37,865 nt of DNA from Deltaproteobacteria bacterium (GTDB lineage: Bacteria > Desulfobacterota > Deferrisomatia > Deferrisomatales > BM512). The stretch spans positions 1 through 37,865 of the forward strand of contig JAUVAU010000021.1 in NCBI GenBank assembly GCA_030591565.1, given 5' to 3'. Below, one piece after another: positions 23,991 to 31,520 of the stretch. Made by a program: the position numbers and the translations under genes. The notes under the pieces are model-generated. The model was not told the DNA's origin. It searched no databases and worked only from the letters and a program-made list of their open reading frames with translations. Position 1 is the stretch's first letter. Every line of letters begins with the position of its first letter.

Positions 23991-25202
23991 TCACTTTGTG
24001 TATCCTTTTTTATTGGAACCGCCCACGACTGCGCCGCGCTTTAACGCCCCGGCGCCGAATCTGGCTCTGATCGCATCCACCGTCTCATCGGTCCGCACCT
24101 GTTTCAAGCGCGCCTCATCCACGAAGAGGGTTGGCTGGGAATCGGTCTTGCGCACAAGTTTGCTAGCCGTCACCCCCAGCAGCCTGATCTTCACCCTGCC
24201 ATTCCATCCGGTACGGGAAAAAAGCTCCAGCGCCATGGCATAGATATCATCGGTCAAGTCGGTGGCAGCTTCAAGGGTCGCCGACCTGGTAATCGTCTTG
24301 AAATCCTCGTTACGGAACTTAAGGGTCATGGTAGCGGCCTCAAACCCCTTCTTCCTCAGCCGCGCCGCCACCTTGTCGCTGAGGTAGAGCAGGGTGGCCT
24401 TGATCTTCTCCAGCTCGTTCACATCCCGGGAGAAGGTCTCCTCATTCCCTATGGACTTCACCGCGGAGTGGGGAAGGACGGCCCGCTCGTCCTCCCCGCG
24501 AGCCAGACTGACCAGCTTCAACCCCTGATCGCCAAGGATTGATCGGGCCATTATGTCGCTTATGGCCGCGACATCGCCTATGGTCCTCAGCCCGCGAGAG
24601 AGGAGCTTTGCACCGCTCTTCTCACCGACCCCCCAGAGCCTGGTGATGGGGAGAGGGTTGAGGAAAGCGCGCACCTCGTCTGGCTCCACGACCACGAGGC
24701 CGTCGGGCTTGTCCAGATCGGAGGCGATCTTGGCCACGAACTTGTTCGAGGCCACGCCAACAGAGGCAACCAGACCTGTCTCGCCCCGAATCGTGGACTT
24801 TATCTCCCGCGCTATCGTCACCGCGTCGCCCAAGAGCGCGATGGAGCCGGTCACGTCCAGGAACGCCTCGTCGATGGATATCCCCTCGACCAGATCGGTG
24901 AAACGGCCAAATATTTCAAAAACTTCAGCGGAGACTTCGGCGTATCTCCCCATGTTCGGCTTTACGAATATCGCGTCGGGGCAGCGCTTCCACGCTTGCG
25001 AGATGGGCATGGCCGAGTGGATGCCGAACTTGCGCGCCTCGTAGGAGCAGGCCGCCACCACGCCACGGCCAGCGCCGGATTTGGGATCGGCCCCGACCAC
25101 CAGCGGAAGAGCGCGCCATTGGGGGTGGTCAAGCTGCTCGACCGACGCAAAAAAGGCGTCCATGTCGGCGTGGAGGATATATCGTCTGGGTCGTGTTTCC
25201 AT
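23991..25202 (-). CDS. dinB: DNA polymerase IV (Y-family, DinB)
   Basis: Error-prone lesion-bypass polymerase of 403 residues. The first catalytic Asp lies in YILHADMDAFFASVEQ and the second Asp/Glu pair in GISIDEAFLDVTGS. The steric motif ACSYEARKFGIHSAMP and the helix-hairpin-helix thumb (RLWGVGEKSGAKLL) are intact, followed by a little-finger domain (KLRNEDFKTITRS-like). I chose ATG 25202, which puts the catalytic motif about 10 residues from the start, as usual; the reading from 25226 would use TTG and run into the palindrome at 25221-25234. No beta-clamp pentapeptide is obvious at the Lys-rich C-terminus. Confidence 0.95.
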   Translation of the reverse strand: METRPRRYILHADMDAFFASVEQLDHPQWRALPLVVGADPKSGAGRGVVAACSYEARKFGIHSAMPISQAWKRCPDAIFVKPNMGRYAEVSAEVFEIFGRFTDLVEGISIDEAFLDVTGSIALLGDAVTIAREIKSTIRGETGLVASVGVASNKFVAKIASDLDKPDGLVVVEPDEVRAFLNPLPITRLWGVGEKSGAKLLSRGLRTIGDVAAISDIMARSILGDQGLKLVSLARGEDERAVLPHSAVKSIGNEETFSRDVNELEKIKATLLYLSDKVAARLRKKGFEAATMTLKFRNEDFKTITRSATLEAATDLTDDIYAMALELFSRTGWNGRVKIRLLGVTASKLVRKTDSQPTLFVDEARLKQVRTDETVDAIRARFGAGALKRGAVVGGSNKKGYTK

Positions 25203-25220
25203 AGCTTTCGGCGGCAAAGA

Positions 25221-25234
25221 ATTCAATATTGAAT
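25221..25234. promoter_or_regulatory. Perfect 14-bp palindrome upstream of dinB
   Basis: ATTCAATATTGAAT lies 18 bp upstream of the dinB ATG, within the untranslated leader. It could be an SOS-type or other operator; it does not match the E. coli or Gram-positive LexA boxes. Confidence 0.4.
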
Positions 25235-25268
25235 CAAAAAAGGCCGCCCCATTGGAACGGCCCTTTTT
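25235..25268. terminator. Intrinsic terminator after cysK (bidirectional form)
   Basis: A GGCCG/CGGCC stem (25242-25246 with 25258-25262) is flanked by A6 on one side and T5 on the other, so it can stop transcription in either direction. On the minus strand it follows the cysK stop codon by about 18 bp and separates cysK from dinB. Confidence 0.8.
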
Positions 25269-25285
25269 ATATATAGGATTTGCCG

Positions 25286-26221
25286 CTAGAAGTCGAAGAC
25301 ATCCGTGGACATGATGTAGCGTTCGCCGGAATCGGGGAGGATGATTACGTAAGTCTTGCCCTCGCAGTCGTTGGTCGTGGCGTGTTTTAGCGCCGCCGCC
25401 ACCGCTGCGCCGCTGGAGATGCCGCAGAGGATACCCTCTTCACGGGCCATCCTGCGAGTCATGGATATCGCTTCGTCGTCGTCCACCTGAATGATATCGT
25501 CAACCAGGTCGAGGTTGAGGTTTTCGGGTTTGAAGCCGGCTCCGATCCCCTGAATGCGGTGTGGGCCGGGAGCGCCGCCGCTTAGCACCGGACTCGCCGA
25601 GGGCTCCACCGCCACGGAGGTGATTTTTTTGTTTTTGGTGTTTTTGATGTAGTTGCTCACGCCGGTTATGGTGCCGCCGGTGCCCACTCCCGAGATGAGC
25701 ACGTCGATCTCGCCGTTGGTGTCTTCCCATATCTCGGGGCCGGTGGTCACCTCGTGTACGTAGGGGTTTGCGGGGTTTTCAAACTGGTTGGGCATGAAGT
25801 ATTCGCCTGGCCTGGAGTCGGTGATTCTGTTCGCCTCGTCAATGGCTCCGCCCATGCCCTTGTTGCCGGGGGTGAGCACCAGCTCGGCGCCAAAGGCTGA
25901 GAGCACTTTTCGGCGCTCAAGGCTCATTGTTTCGGGCATCGTGAGGATCAGCTTGTAGCCCCTGGCCGCGCAGACGTAGCCGAGCGCGATGCCGGTGTTT
26001 CCGCTGGTGGGCTCGACAACCGACATCCCGGGCTTCAGGAGTCCTTTTTTTTCTGCGGTATTTATCATGGAAGCGCCAATACGGCACTTAACTGAAAAGG
26101 AGGGGTTTCTACTCTCAATCTTGGCTAAAAAGCGTGCGTTAATTCCGCTGAATATCCGGTTGATCTGCACCAGAGGCGTGTTGCCTATACTTAGACTGTT
26201 ATCATCGTATACTCTGCTCAT
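25286..26221 (-). CDS. cysK: Cysteine synthase A (O-acetylserine sulfhydrylase)
   Basis: PLP enzyme making cysteine from O-acetylserine and sulfide. The 311 residues carry [11 protein letters not shown] with the PLP Lys, [13 protein letters not shown] (substrate loop), [15 protein letters not shown] (PLP phosphate-binding glycines) and [12 protein letters not shown] with the pyridine-N Ser region. It ends with [15 protein letters not shown], the CysK-type C-terminus. The asparagine loop motif reads as in CysK and not CysM. GAGGG precedes the ATG. It is monocistronic: a terminator follows it and a large palindrome lies upstream. Confidence 0.96.
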   Translation of the reverse strand: MSRVYDDNSLSIGNTPLVQINRIFSGINARFLAKIESRNPSFSVKCRIGASMINTAEKKGLLKPGMSVVEPTSGNTGIALGYVCAARGYKLILTMPETMSLERRKVLSAFGAELVLTPGNKGMGGAIDEANRITDSRPGEYFMPNQFENPANPYVHEVTTGPEIWEDTNGEIDVLISGVGTGGTITGVSNYIKNTKNKKITSVAVEPSASPVLSGGAPGPHRIQGIGAGFKPENLNLDLVDDIIQVDDDEAISMTRRMAREEGILCGISSGAAVAAALKHATTNDCEGKTYVIILPDSGERYIMSTDVFDF

Positions 26222-26273
26222 TTTTATCCCTCGGGTGTTGAGGTATGAAAGATAATTTATAAAGTAGTTGTAT

Positions 26274-26319
26274 GTGTAAACTTAACCGACTGTGTGCACA
26301 TTGGTCAAGTTGTTTACAC
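26274..26319. promoter_or_regulatory. 46-bp imperfect palindrome upstream of cysK
   Basis: Outer arms GTGTAAAC (26274-26281) and GTTTACAC (26312-26319) are perfect. Inner parts AACTTAACCGA and TTGGTCAAGTT pair with 2 mismatches once offset, and the centre TGTGCACA is itself a perfect palindrome. On the minus strand it spans positions 53-98 upstream of the cysK ATG, where a promoter or operator is expected; it could alternatively form an RNA hairpin after the mini substrate-binding gene. Confidence 0.55.
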
Positions 26320-26386
26320 CAACAAACACACAAAAATAAGTGGAATACTACTCTGCGCTGGTGTGGTATGGGCGCAACAAGGTAAT

Positions 26387-26950
26387 TTAAATGAGCTTTT
26401 TGTCTTTAAGGAAGTCGCGAACGGCTTTGGCGATATTTTCCGCTTCGGAGAGATTTTGAATCGTCTCCAGTGGAAGCAGTCCACTTGTTTTGGCGATCAG
26501 GCGGGGCAGGGCGGGGAATTTTTTCAGGGCGTGTTTCTGCGCTATGGGCGCAGCGAGGGAGGATGGGTTGGCTTCATCGCTAAAGCCCAGGGGACCCAGC
26601 CAGATTAGGTTCAGCTCCTCCTGATAAGCCTTCTTGACCGCCTTGAATGCGGCTTGGGGGTCGGCGGGAACATCCTTGCCCATCCGGGTAAGCGCGCTTG
26701 AGGCGTAGGCCAGCGCCATATCCACGTTGCCGCCGGTCATCTCTTTAAAAAGCTCGTCGCCACTTGCGTAGTCCACTATCTCAATCGTGGTTCCGGTGCG
26801 CTCGTTTATGAGGATAGCCAGCAGCTGCGCCACGACCCTGGAGCGCGCGGTGGAGTCGGTGCCTACGATAAGGGTCTTGCCCACGCAGCCAAGCGCGGGA
26901 AGGGCGACGAGGGTCAGAACCAGGAGGATGGAGAGAATTCTTCTAATCAC
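26387..26950 (-). CDS. Miniature substrate-binding protein (OpuAC-like), exported
   Basis: A 187-residue protein with a signal (MIRRILSILLVLTLVALPAL then GC, a possible but imperfect lipobox). The first mature part, TLIVGTDSTARSRVVAQLLA followed by INERTGTTIEIVDY, matches the opening of glycine-betaine/choline-type (ProX/OpuAC) binding proteins. The end, GLLPLETIQNLSEAENIAKA followed by VRDFLKDKKLI, matches their C-terminal helix. About 100 central residues, the second lobe, are missing, so it is much shorter than the usual ~280. It starts at GTG 26950 with GAGGAG upstream. No ABC permease or ATPase is nearby. It is last in the exported-protein operon, so a binding or sensory role seems likelier than transport. 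Confidence 0.65.
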   Translation of the reverse strand: MIRRILSILLVLTLVALPALGCVGKTLIVGTDSTARSRVVAQLLAILINERTGTTIEIVDYASGDELFKEMTGGNVDMALAYASSALTRMGKDVPADPQAAFKAVKKAYQEELNLIWLGPLGFSDEANPSSLAAPIAQKHALKKFPALPRLIAKTSGLLPLETIQNLSEAENIAKAVRDFLKDKKLI

Positions 26951-27025
26951 TTTTATTGCTCCTCATAACTTTCATTACTCGATTTCAGCCTGGGTGGATG
27001 CAGCACGGCATCCCGGTCAGGGGCA

Positions 27026-28843
27026 TCACTCTGGCCGCTTGTGTTCCACCAGATCGAATGCACGAACCATACCGTCGCGCCCGCCGATGAACAAGCGACC
27101 GCCGAGCACCGCCGGGGTGGTGTGGATCGGTTCATCCAATTTTATCCGGTCCAGCACGCGGCCGCCCTTAGGGTCGATAATATAGAGCGAACCGCCAAGG
27201 GTAGCAACCGCCAGGTATCCGTTGATGAGAGCCGGGGCCGAGCGTATGCCGCCGTCCAGCTTCCTCGTCCACTTGGCGGTGTCAAGGGTGACCCTGGTAA
27301 GACAGCCGCCATCGTCGGCGACGTAGACCGCATCCTTCAGCGTCGCCGGTTGTGCGTACCAGGAGGGGCCGCAAAGCCCGATGGCCGCGCTCAAACTTCC
27401 CGTCGTGGGGTCGATCACGTTCAGCTGTCCGTTCTTGTCGCCCGCGTAATAGCGCCCTTCTCGCTCCACGACGCCGGAGAGGAGCGGGGCTTCGCCGGTC
27501 CAGGAGAAAGTCTTCTCACCGGTGGCGGGGTCAAGTAGCGCCAGTTCGCCGCCGCTTGAGGGGGCTATGATCTTGCCGTCTCCAGAGATTGTCAGGTCGG
27601 CGCGGTGGGGAGCACCGCCCTCGTAGGTCCAGACCTTGGAGAGTTTGCCATCCTCCACGTTGAACCCGTGGACGTTGCCCGCCCAGGTGGCTACAAAGAG
27701 CGTCTTGCCACGGAAAACCGGCGCGGACTGGCGGTGGTCGTCGGCGTTGGATTCCACCTCGGTGAAGGTGTCCAGCACCTCCAGCGTCTCGCCATCCAAC
27801 AGTGCCAGCTTTCTGTCCCAGCTTTGTACCGCCAGATAATTTTTGCCGGAGATACGCGTCAGCGACGGTCTTGCGTCAACCGTGTCGCCCAGCTTGGTCT
27901 GGGCTATGACCTTGCCGGCGAGAAATCCCAGCCGTTTGACGTTACCCGACCAGTCGGCTGCGTAGACACCAAACTCATCCGCCATTATGTCGGCATCGAC
28001 GAACCCCTCCATTTCGGTCTGCCAGACCTTGGTGAGCATCGGCCAGTCAGCGGGTCCGACCTTCACCGTTCCCGCTGCCGGGTTCCTCTTCAGGTCGGCG
28101 TCGGTGTTGGTCTCGGCGCGAAAATCCAAGGGTTCTTTCTCCCACTGGTTGCCGGTGGTGGAGACGGTGCCAACGTAGAAGTCGCCCAGGCGAAAGGGCG
28201 TGTCGTTGCCGCTGAACCGGTTGCGGGTGATGCGGCTCCCCTTGTCTCCCTCGAAGAGGAAGATGCCCCGGCGGTTGTCCCTGAACCAGGAGTTTTTTAC
28301 GACGTTTTGGGAGGTCCTGGCGTTGTACCCCTTGCCTGTATTGTTGGCGAAGAGGCAGCGGTTGAACTCTATGTGGCTCTCGCCGATGCGTGTGCCATCC
28401 ACGTTGAAGCGCAAGATCGAGTCTTCGATCTTGCCGGCGGCAAAATGCAGGTGCAGTCCCCGCGTGGAACCCTCTATCACCACGTAAGAGGCTGAAATTT
28501 TACCAAAATCGACGCGTATCTCGCCCCACCTGCCGGGCGACACCATGCCATCGGCGGTGGTGAAAATGATCGGCTTTTTGGGTGTGCCGCGCGCCTGGAG
28601 GTCGCCTTCCAGCACGATGGAGATCTCGCCCCAGCCGTCATTGTCTTCATCCTTGAAGGCGAACCGCACCTCGGTGCCAGGCTCGATTATCAGTTTTTGC
28701 CCACGCTCCAGCCTGAAGGTCTCCTCAAGGGTGACCACCCCCGACCACCTTATCGCGTCGCCATCGAAGAGCGAGCCAAGCGAGGCGCAACCAAAGAACA
28801 GCGGAAGCGCAGCCAAAAGCATCAGGGGGCGTGCAAGTCTCAC
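27026..28843 (-). CDS. Lipoprotein with beta-helix and PQQ-like beta-propeller domains
   Basis: A 605-residue protein with a lipobox (LPLFFGC, Cys near residue 19). Residues ~35-240 form a right-handed parallel beta-helix of the pectate-lyase/NosD type: GTPKKPIIFTTADG, IEGSTRGLHLHFAAGKIEDS, NVVKNSWFRDNRRGIFLFEG. Residues ~265-600 form a PQQ-like propeller of repeated blades (VYAADWSGNVKRL, LFVATWAGNVHGFNVEDGKL, YYAGDKNGQLNVIDPTTGSL, LAVATLGGSLYIIDPKGG, LFIGGRDGMVRAFDL). This is a binding or scaffold protein on the outer membrane, not a dehydrogenase, since no PQQ-site residues are recognised. GTG start overlaps the TGA of the upstream lipoprotein gene. Confidence 0.8.
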   Translation of the reverse strand: MRLARPLMLLAALPLFFGCASLGSLFDGDAIRWSGVVTLEETFRLERGQKLIIEPGTEVRFAFKDEDNDGWGEISIVLEGDLQARGTPKKPIIFTTADGMVSPGRWGEIRVDFGKISASYVVIEGSTRGLHLHFAAGKIEDSILRFNVDGTRIGESHIEFNRCLFANNTGKGYNARTSQNVVKNSWFRDNRRGIFLFEGDKGSRITRNRFSGNDTPFRLGDFYVGTVSTTGNQWEKEPLDFRAETNTDADLKRNPAAGTVKVGPADWPMLTKVWQTEMEGFVDADIMADEFGVYAADWSGNVKRLGFLAGKVIAQTKLGDTVDARPSLTRISGKNYLAVQSWDRKLALLDGETLEVLDTFTEVESNADDHRQSAPVFRGKTLFVATWAGNVHGFNVEDGKLSKVWTYEGGAPHRADLTISGDGKIIAPSSGGELALLDPATGEKTFSWTGEAPLLSGVVEREGRYYAGDKNGQLNVIDPTTGSLSAAIGLCGPSWYAQPATLKDAVYVADDGGCLTRVTLDTAKWTRKLDGGIRSAPALINGYLAVATLGGSLYIIDPKGGRVLDRIKLDEPIHTTPAVLGGRLFIGGRDGMVRAFDLVEHKRPE

Positions 28844-29994
28844 GGAACCGCCCTTATGAGTATCGTAATCCCGTCGGTGGTGTCGCCCTGGGTCAACTTG
28901 AAACCGGTGCGCGGCGCGGACTTGGCAAACCCGATCATCTCGCCGCTGCGTGGGGGGCCGCCGAGCCGCTGGCGTGCGCCCAGGTAGAAGGTCCCCTCCC
29001 GCGTGGTCGCAAGGGTGAAGAGGCCATCGGGGCCTGTGGGTTCGCCCACCTCCAGGGGTTCGTTCAGCATGCGTGGGTTGTCATAGAGGCAGGGCCGAAA
29101 GCCCGCAGCCGGGGTGCCGCCGCTGTCTGTCACGACCCCGGTGAGCGTGGCGAAACGGGTGAGGTAACGCGACATCTTCTCCTGCGGCGGTATCTTCACG
29201 ACCTCGAAATCCGCCGTGAGGTGCTCGCCTTCACGCAGCGCCAGGGGCAGGGAGGGATGGATTCCGAAGAGATCGCCGGAGACCAGCGGCCCGGTTTGTC
29301 GTGAGCCTTGCCGGAGTCTCGCCGCCAGAAAATATCTGCCGGGTTCAAGAGCTATTTCAAAGGAGCCATCGGGGCCGGTGGGCATGCTCTTCACGTAGGG
29401 AGGGCCACGAAAGCCCTTGTCGGCGCGCAGATAGACGTAGACGTTCGCCCCCTCTACCGGAGCGCCGTCCATGAGTATTTGGCCGCTAATCGCCTCAACT
29501 CCGCTAGAAACAGCAACGGGATGAACCGGGGCCAGGGGCAGGCTGACGCCGCGCTGGTTGTAGTGCGCTCTCACGGGGTTTCGGCCAAAGAAGGCGAAGC
29601 CTCCCCCAGAGCCGTCAGAGACTCCATTAGTGGAACGGGCGACGAGCAGGTATTTCCCCGGAGGGGTTTTAAGGATGAAGCGGCCCGCGTCGCCCGAAGT
29701 CGTGGTCGCGGCGGGTTCCTGTTTGTCCGAGGGGGTGATGAATTGGTCCAGCGTATACAGTTCGACAGTTGCGCCGGAGACTCCCCGGCCATTTCGCGAT
29801 ACGAGGCCGTCGATGGCAATCGGGCCGGTGTCCGTGCCGACGGCCCCCACGGCAGTACCCATGACGGATCCGCTCGACTGGCAACCGGCCAGCAGTAGGA
29901 GGATAGCCAAAAAAAGAAGGCTGCTTTTAAACAGCCTTCTTTTAGCTATCGCTTTATGTGCCTTACCTAGCGGCAACCTCACCGGGCTCTTCAA
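28840..29994 (-). CDS. Lipoprotein with repeated carboxypeptidase-regulatory-like domains
   Basis: About 384 residues at the longest reading. The lipobox is LLLLAGC with Cys at residue 38, followed by a Ser/Gly linker and three CarboxypepD_reg-like beta-sandwich units. Each has the GxV-x-G-x-PVxGA-x-V and PGKYLLVA/PGRYFLAA pattern: DGLVSRNGRGVSGATVELY, SGQILMDGAPVEGANVYVYL, and TGVVTDSGGTPAAGFRPCLY. Such domains bind surface polymers or act as stalks. The start is uncertain: 29994 is a TTG inside the preceding gene, and GTG 29982 (GAAGAG upstream) is an equal choice. Residues 18-29 are encoded by an intrinsic terminator hairpin (29909-29943), which is odd and probably lowers expression relative to the upstream gene. 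Confidence 0.75.
   Translation of the reverse strand: MKSPVRLPLGKAHKAIAKRRLFKSSLLFLAILLLLAGCQSSGSVMGTAVGAVGTDTGPIAIDGLVSRNGRGVSGATVELYTLDQFITPSDKQEPAATTTSGDAGRFILKTPPGKYLLVARSTNGVSDGSGGGFAFFGRNPVRAHYNQRGVSLPLAPVHPVAVSSGVEAISGQILMDGAPVEGANVYVYLRADKGFRGPPYVKSMPTGPDGSFEIALEPGRYFLAARLRQGSRQTGPLVSGDLFGIHPSLPLALREGEHLTADFEVVKIPPQEKMSRYLTRFATLTGVVTDSGGTPAAGFRPCLYDNPRMLNEPLEVGEPTGPDGLFTLATTREGTFYLGARQRLGGPPRSGEMIGFAKSAPRTGFKLTQGDTTDGITILIRAVP
29909..29943 (-). terminator. Strong intrinsic terminator inside the lipoprotein signal-peptide coding region
   Basis: A 12-bp perfect stem (29912-29923 with 29932-29943) with an 8-nt loop. On the minus strand the stem ends CAGCCTTCTT and runs into seven T residues. 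It lies about 20 bp after the stop codon of the FG-GAP protein gene, exactly where a terminator belongs, yet the lipoprotein reading frame is open through it. Confidence 0.85.
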
Positions 29995-31426
29995 TCGTCA
30001 GGGTCTGACCGGTCTGGACGCCTTCGATGATCTTGCGTGCGCCGCTGGGGAAGCGAACTTCCACGGTGTAGACGCTGGTTGAGGAGGCTCCGAAGTGGAG
30101 CTCCTGGGGCGGCTGGGCGCAAAAACCGCTGGAGGTCTGAAGGTCAGCCATGCCGACCAGCCTCTCGCCCTCGCGAACCCATACGCGTGAACCTATCGCC
30201 ATGGAGTTGGAGATCGTGCCGGAGAGGCGGACCTTGATCCAGTTGGCGTCATTGGTGGTGTTGAGGAACATCTTGTTGGGAGCGCCCCAGTTGACCACGT
30301 AGAGGTCAAGGTCGCCGTCGTTGTCGATGTCGGCGAAGCTGGTGCCCTTGGTGCGCACCGAGGAGCACATCACCGCCTCGTTGTCCTGGGCGATGTCGGA
30401 GAAGGTGCCGTCGCCATTGTTGCGGTAGAGCTGGTTGGCCACCTTGCAGTCGCCCTCGTAGAGGTCAAGGTCGCCATCATGGTCGATGTCGCCAAAGGTC
30501 GGTCCCTTGCCCCAGCCGGTGTTCGCCAGCCCCGAGTCCTGGGCGGCGGGGGGGAAGTTGCCGGCGCCGTCGTTGACGTAGTAGCCGTTGGCCCCCACGT
30601 AGTTGGAGACGAAGAGGTCAAGGTCGCCATCGCTGTCGGTGTCGGCAAACGCCGCGCCGAGGCCCCAGTTGGAATCGGAGACGCCGCGTGCGACGCCTTC
30701 GCTGGTGAATTTTCCCTTGCCGTCGTTGATGTAGAGGGTGTTCGGCTCACCGGCGGGGTAGCGGCCGTTGATCACGTAGAGATCAGGCGCGCCGTCGTTG
30801 TTCACGTCGGCCCACACGGCCATCCAGGACCAGGAGCGGTCGCCTACGCCAGCCGTGTCGGTGACGTCGGTGAAGGTGCCGTTGCCGTTGTTGCGATAGA
30901 GGATGTTCTTGGCGCCGACGCCGTAGTTGGCGAGGTAGAGGTCGATGAAACCGTCGTTATTGTAGTCGGCCGCGGCTGCTGCGTAGGTGAACTCCTTGGA
31001 GCCCACACCCGCCTTGTCAGTCACATCGACGAACTTGCCGTCCACGTTCTTGAAGAGCCTGTTGGCTTCGATCTCATAGCGACCGCCCTTGGGCACGTAG
31101 AGGTCGACCCAGCCGTCGTTGTCAAAGTCGAAGAAGACCGAACCCATTGCGAACCCGGCGTCGTCCAGACCTTCGCCCGCCTCACCGGTGGCGTCGGTGA
31201 AGACACCCTTGCCGTCATTTATCATGAGACGGTTGGCGCCGCCCTTGTTCGAGATGTAGAGGTCCCAGTCACCGTCATTGTCGACGTCGGCGAAAGCCGC
31301 GCCCTTGCCGTTGCCGGGGTCGCCGGTGCCCGAGGTGTCAGTTACGTCTTTCATCAGGCCCGTTCCCGCCCAGGCAGGTATTGCCATGACGGTTGCGATT
31401 ACGAGGATCAAAACAAGGCGTTTCAT
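29963..31426 (-). CDS. Exported FG-GAP/VCBS seven-bladed propeller protein with ASPIC/UnbV domain (CRTAC1-like)
   Basis: A 487-residue protein with signal MKRLVLILVIATVMAIPAWA. It has seven repeats of the calcium-binding form DxDxDGxxDLY, for example FADVDNDGDWDLYISN, FFDFDNDGWVDLYVP, ADYNNDGFIDLYLAN, WADVNNDGAPDLYVIN, FADTDSDGDLDLFVSN, FGDIDHDGDLDLYEGD and FADIDNDGDLDLYVVN: an integrin-alpha-like beta-propeller. The last ~90 residues are an ASPIC/UnbV domain (SRVWVREGERLVGMADLQTS, VEVRFPSGARKIIEGV). A strong AAGGAG site precedes the ATG. First gene of the exported operon and followed by a terminator, so it is probably its most abundant product. Function unknown; surface ligand or matrix binding is usual. 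Confidence 0.9.
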   Translation of the reverse strand: MKRLVLILVIATVMAIPAWAGTGLMKDVTDTSGTGDPGNGKGAAFADVDNDGDWDLYISNKGGANRLMINDGKGVFTDATGEAGEGLDDAGFAMGSVFFDFDNDGWVDLYVPKGGRYEIEANRLFKNVDGKFVDVTDKAGVGSKEFTYAAAAADYNNDGFIDLYLANYGVGAKNILYRNNGNGTFTDVTDTAGVGDRSWSWMAVWADVNNDGAPDLYVINGRYPAGEPNTLYINDGKGKFTSEGVARGVSDSNWGLGAAFADTDSDGDLDLFVSNYVGANGYYVNDGAGNFPPAAQDSGLANTGWGKGPTFGDIDHDGDLDLYEGDCKVANQLYRNNGDGTFSDIAQDNEAVMCSSVRTKGTSFADIDNDGDLDLYVVNWGAPNKMFLNTTNDANWIKVRLSGTISNSMAIGSRVWVREGERLVGMADLQTSSGFCAQPPQELHFGASSTSVYTVEVRFPSGARKIIEGVQTGQTLTIEEPGEVAAR

Positions 31427-31520
31427 CGCAATCTCCTTCGTGTTGGTTGTTTGTCATCGGATATAAATCATGGCGACGTCGGGATTCCGTCCCGCCAACT
31501 CGCCTTTGTATCGTTTTCCG

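Noticed and set aside
27605-28495. 296-codon plus-strand frame opposite the beta-helix/propeller lipoprotein
   Set aside because: Shadow; no start context or motif.
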